Of a stretch of DNA of 64,000 bases, positions 59,809 through 64,000 are shown piece after piece. The position numbers and the translations under genes were made by a program. The first letter of the stretch is position 1; the number at the start of each line of letters is the position of its first letter. The stretch comes from Pezicula radicicola. Lineage: Eukaryota > Ascomycota > Leotiomycetes > Helotiales > Dermateaceae. The notes under the pieces are model-generated. The model was not told the DNA's origin. It saw only the letters and a list, made by a program, of their open reading frames with translations, and made no database searches. The stretch is from contig PDUO01000037.1 in the NCBI GenBank assembly GCA_003008705.1, forward strand, positions 242,467 through 306,466, given 5' to 3'.

Positions 59809-61212
59809 AAATTCGGTTCAAAAAGTCTTTGTATACAACCCATATATACGACGCGACGCGTTTTTCATGCTCCTACCACTCCTTCTACAACACTATAATA
59901 CCCAGCCTACGAAAATCCTTTGTAGATAGGCTTAATACCGATCAAAAGCCTAGAGGTCAATTAACTAATAACTAAAGATTAGCTATTATATAAGCTCTTT
60001 TAGATAGGGAGAAAATAAATATATTAGTATATTGATTTAAATACTATTGTAATATAATTCGAAATATATATACCTAATATTAAGAGTTAAATACCTTAGA
60101 ACTAAAGCCTTAAACTAGCCGACTACCTCTATTTAATTAAAGGTAAAGGAGAGCTCTATTTAGACTAGTTTAAAGGGAGTCTATAATCCTATAGGCTAGA
60201 ATAATAGAATAGTATAAAACTTAAGTAGGTAAGAAACTATTAAAGAATACTATTTAATATATTCTATACTCTATAAAGCTTATATATTAGAAATCTTTAA
60301 AGAGGATCTTCCTAGATAGAAGGGCTATACTATAGAGAACTTAATATTATTAGAAATAGTAAGGAAGAGAAGTAGAATTAACTTAGATATATACATTAAA
60401 ATAAGGTTATTTTTAAGACTAATACCTTACCTAGGGCTACTACTCTAATAAGTACTCTATAGCCTTAGATACCTTAAATCCTATTAGCTAGGTATAGTAA
60501 TTCTTAAATAAATAATATAAGTAGTAAATAGTTAATATTATAAATTATAGTAAGCTAGATATTACTATAATAGTATAGGGTATAATATAGCTTAGTAGAA
60601 GGTTAGAGCTAGTTATTATAATAAGGGATTTAGACTCTAAAGGTAATAGATATATAACCTAGAGCTACCTATAGACCCTTAAAGAGGTACTTCTTTCTAT
60701 ATATAAGCTAGGTTAATTTTATTAATAAGATAATATAAAAATATATATATTAGAGAAGGTAAGGAAGTAGTTTAAGGAGTATAGAATCTAGGTTATTAAC
60801 TAGCCTATATATAGCCTAGATATAAACCTAATTAAATATATCTAGTAGGTAATAAAGTCTATTTTATATAGATAATATCTAGAGATCTATTTATTAAAGA
60901 ATAATCAAGCTAATATAGAAGTTTTAAAGGGTTAGATTAAAGAGGCATAGGAGGTAGTTTTATAAGAGCTTATTAATAGGCTTATTCTTTCTATACCAAA
61001 GAGAGTACAAGCTTAACGTAAGGTAAAGAAAGGGCTGGTATACTAAATATTAAGGCTCTAAATCAGGGCTTTTAAATAAATATATTATTAGATTTTTATC
61101 TATTTTATTAGGGGTTTAAATAGACTAGGAAGAGTAAGTAGGATAAATGGGAAATGGTAGGGTATTATATAATTAATATAGGGTATACACAAAGACTTTT
61201 TGAACCGAATTT
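59809..61212 (+). mobile_element. Tc1/mariner transposon, RIP-degraded, with both ends
   Basis: Inverted ends AAATTCGGTTCAAAAAGTC and GACTTTTTGAACCGAATTT, each flanked by TA (59807-59808 and 61213-61214). The transposase ghost on the plus strand shows, through stops, KVRKWFKEYRIWVINWPIYS and LDINLIKYIWW (consensus DWPPYSPDLNPIEHLW) near 60750-60850, then RLILSIPKRVQA near 60970. The element is ~1.4 kb and inactive. Its ends differ from the mariner at 30284, so it is a different family. Confidence 0.87.
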
Positions 61213-61214
61213 TA

Positions 61215-62240
61215 TGTATGTTAATTACTTTATACAAGTAGCTTGAAATATTTTCCATTATAGGATAGCTTTTTTTCTTCTCGAAAATATTTCAATACTT
61301 AGGTACCCTCCTATAAGCGCTTAAACTAGTTTAAAGGATCCTAGTAGTTTAGAGTAGTTTAGAGTGGTTTAGAGTGGTTTAAAGTGGTTCGGAACTGTTC
61401 TAGCCCCTAAAGTCACCTATAGATATAGGGCCTTATAGGTCCTAACTTTAACTATTAATATCTTAGGAACTACTAAGTCTACTTAAGTAATTCTTGGTAT
61501 TATATAATCTTTATATATTAAATAAATATATATAAGTCTTAGTTTAATTTTATCGCTTATATAGAGCTTAAAATAAATAGATTTATAATAAGAAGTTCAT
61601 AATTGTCTTTAAACCTAAGAATTAAGTATTGTTTATAAAACTTAATTAATTAATTTAATATATAAGGAACCTATAAATCTATTTAAGTAATTTTAATTAT
61701 TATAGGACTATTATAGTATATATTATTATATTATTCTTAATTTATAATCATACCTTTATTAGTAAGCTAGTTATAAGACTTATTAATTTTTAAGCTATAA
61801 ACCTCTTATAACTTAACTAAAAGACTAATCTAAACTACCTAGTTATTACTAATATAGTACTAGTATAAACTAATAGTATTTTTTAAAGGTTACGTAACTA
61901 AACTCGCTTAGCTTATAGCTCTATAAATGGCAACGCTAAAAAAGATCTATTAGAAGATTTATAATTTTTGCTAAAAACTACCCCTAGGGGAACTAGCTTA
62001 TAAGTTTATAGTAGTATATTAAAGCTGAAATACTCTAAGTATTTATTATTTAATATATATAAGCTTTAAACTATCTTAAAATTAGCTTAAGATAACTTAA
62101 ACTATAAATTATCTTAATCTATTAAGGGGGTTATTAATAAGAAAACTACTTAAAACTAACTTAAATCTATTTTAAAACCTATCTTAAGATAAGCTTAAGA
62201 TAGTTTTAAGCTTTATACTAGGTGGCACTAATATAATAAT
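61215..62240. repeat. AT-rich repeat remnants with short tandem repeats
   Basis: Includes a 10-bp tandem repeat (AGTTTAGAGT/GGTTTAGAGT) at about 61345-61392 and several near-palindromic TTAAGATAG/CTATCTTAAG phrases at 62050-62210. The phrase ACTTAGGTACCCTCCTATA occurs near 61297 and again near 62766, possibly marking copies of another unidentified element. Confidence 0.5.
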
Positions 62241-62519
62241 AGTACCTTATTATTAGCTAATAACCCTGCTTTTTATAAAAGAACTAAATATATAGTAGTT
62301 AAATACTACTATAGTAGAGACCTAGTAGAAAAGGGAATTATAGACCTATTATATATTCCTTCTAAAGAGTAAAAGGTAGATGGCCTAACTAAGCTACTAA
62401 ATAGAGTTAAGTTTATATACTTCCTAACTCGAATAGGCTTTAATTAGTATTATTAATTATTATATATATAGTACTAAAGCTCTTTATCTCTTAGTTTATT
62501 ATAGTACTTATTAAGAGGG
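62241..62519 (+). mobile_element. Copia RNase H C-terminal remnant
   Basis: Encodes ANNPAFYKRTKYIVVKYYYS, VEKGIIDLLYIPSKE and DGLTKLLNRVKFIYFL, the end of Ty1/copia RNase H, with little damage; only one stop lies inside. The last part matches the sequence just right of the assembly gap (49298 onward). The polypurine tract AAGAGGG precedes the LTR. Confidence 0.85.
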
Positions 62520-62767
62520 TGTATTATATTTTATAATATAATTATATACTATAATACCCTATAGCTATAGTAACCTTTAGTGGTCACTAAACCCCTATAA
62601 CTATATTTACTACTTTTATATATAACTCTAGCTATACTAGTTATATAACCTTAGTTTCTGTACTATATATTTCCTTATTAGGAATAGTATATATTAGAAG
62701 CTAAACTAGTTAAATTAAATAGATAAGGAAGGAGAAAACTAAACTAGTAGTTTTCTAGTTATAAACT
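62520..62767 (+). repeat. Copia-family LTR, 3' truncated
   Basis: First ~248 bp of the LTR family (TGTATTATATTTTATAATAT to TTTCTAGTTATAAACTA), then replaced by the TTAGGTACCCTCC phrase of another repeat. Confidence 0.85.
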
Positions 62768-64000
62768 ACTTAGGTACCCTCCTATAGGTACTTATTATTA
62801 TTATTCTTCTTCCTTTTAATATCCTATATAAGTTAAAGACTATAGTAGGATAGTAAGGTTAATATATACTAAGGGATATTATAGGTTAAACCTAAAGTTA
62901 AAATAAATAAAAAGAAGTTATTTAATAGTTATATATCCCTTTAGTTCCCTCCTTTTTACTCCTTCTTCCTATTACTATTAGAAGTATTTATTTCTTCTAT
63001 TTTATCTATATCCTCTTCTTATATCCTAGCTTAGTACTAGGGCCTAGTTTTAATTTTTATTTCTTTAAGAAAGTCTAGTATAGCCTTTATCTCTAGGGTT
63101 ATATATAGAAGGAGGGGAAGGGTAAGCTTATTACCCTTTAGAGACTTCCTAACTTCCTTCCTTTAGTCCTTAGATTTTTTATAGCTTAATGTAAGAAATT
63201 TAAATAATTCCTTCTAGTTATATATATAGTAATAAGTTTAATTTTTAGATCTTATAAAAATATATTTTAAAATATCTATATTTAAAATTTAGTCTAAAGA
63301 GTATATATATTAGTTCTCTCTTAGTTCCTAGAGGTATTTTAATTTTAATTTTAGTCTTTATCTTTTATATAAATTTCCTACTATATATATCTAGGTTCTT
63401 ATAAGGTCTTTTTATATATTCCTAGAGTATAGTATTTTATTCTAGGGTTTAAATTTATTTAACCCTTAAACTAAATATAATAAAGTTTATTTCCTTAGAG
63501 TCTAGAGGCTTTATAGTTCTTTACTTAATTAGAGTATTTATTTATTTATTTCCTTCTACTCTAGTATATCCTAGAATCTAGTTTAATAATATTTTCCCTT
63601 TTACTCTATTTCTAACTTTTATTATCTTTATTACTTTAATTTAATAAGACTATCCTAGATTATCTAAAGAGGTCTTAAGTTTATAAAGCCTTATTTTATT
63701 ATTTAAGAAGATTTTAAAATATATCTCTTAGTATTAGTATAATTAGTTATACTAGTATCGATCCTTATTAACTAACCTACTATATTCTACTAGTAGTTCT
63801 CACTTAGTTTAGATGTATATAGGTCTATTAACGTTGGATTTAATTAGATTCCTAATAACTAATAACTAAGAGAGTAGTTCTTATAGTTGAAACTAACTAT
63901 TAGGCTAATTCTAAATAGACTTAGTTTTAGTATAGACTACTAGCTTCTAATTAGCTAGGGTAATAAGCTTTAATATATAAAATAACTAATAAATAAAATA
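62768..64000. repeat. AT-rich, RIP-like sequence to window end
   Basis: No open frame and no family recognised. Pyrimidine-rich phrases on the plus strand (CTTCCTTCC, TCCTCTTCTT) look like a minus-strand Glu/Lys-rich coding relic, possibly a gag-like part of an element. Confidence 0.45.

Overview
The window looks like a gene-poor accessory region of a filamentous ascomycete (Pezizomycotina). Evidence: short GT-AG introns of about 45-95 bp with internal CTAAC/CTGAC-type branch sites, a fungal-type multimodular non-ribosomal peptide synthetase (NRPS), a fungal type I fatty acid synthase beta subunit relic, and a long AT-rich block of transposons in which conserved Trp/Gln/Arg codons have become stops. 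That last pattern is the usual footprint of repeat-induced point mutation (RIP).

Left part (1-23.5 kb): a secondary-metabolite-like gene group. It begins inside an NRPS gene whose 5' end lies outside the window. Visible order is C(partial)-A-T-E-C-A-T-C-A*-T, where A* has lost its key catalytic motifs, and the protein ends without a thioesterase, reductase or terminal condensation domain. Next come a scrambled FAS beta pseudogene (its 3' end inverted in front of its own body), an intact flavin monooxygenase (5 exons, minus), a P-loop sulfotransferase-like gene (5 exons, plus), a D-amino-acid oxidase gene (8 exons, minus) and a PLP-dependent cysteine-synthase-like/rhodanese fusion (7 exons, plus). 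Most of these genes are broken up by introns, so exon structures were rebuilt by hand from splice sites and reading phase. An epimerisation domain beside a D-amino-acid oxidase, and a sulfotransferase-like gene beside a cysteine-synthase/rhodanese gene, suggest D-amino-acid and sulfur chemistry around one product. That functional link is inference.

Middle (23.5-30.3 kb): sparse small hypothetical genes, including a two-membrane-span protein with a 36-bp coding minisatellite, and long stretches with nothing recognisable.

Repeat island (30.3-50.7 kb): nested, RIP-degraded transposons: a Tc1/mariner element with intact ends, several ~705-bp LTRs of a Ty1/copia family with internal fragments on both strands, a Fot1/pogo element nested inside a copia fragment, a Tad-like LINE of about 6.2 kb on the minus strand, and a 940-bp assembly gap.

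Right part (50.7-64 kb): a decayed gene for a very large repetitive protein that I do not recognise, a 392-bp hAT-type MITE with a perfect 8-bp target duplication, a doubtful coiled-coil gene, a second Tc1/mariner element with matching inverted ends, another copia 3' end with LTR, and AT-rich sequence to the end. No rRNA, tRNA or CRISPR was found.
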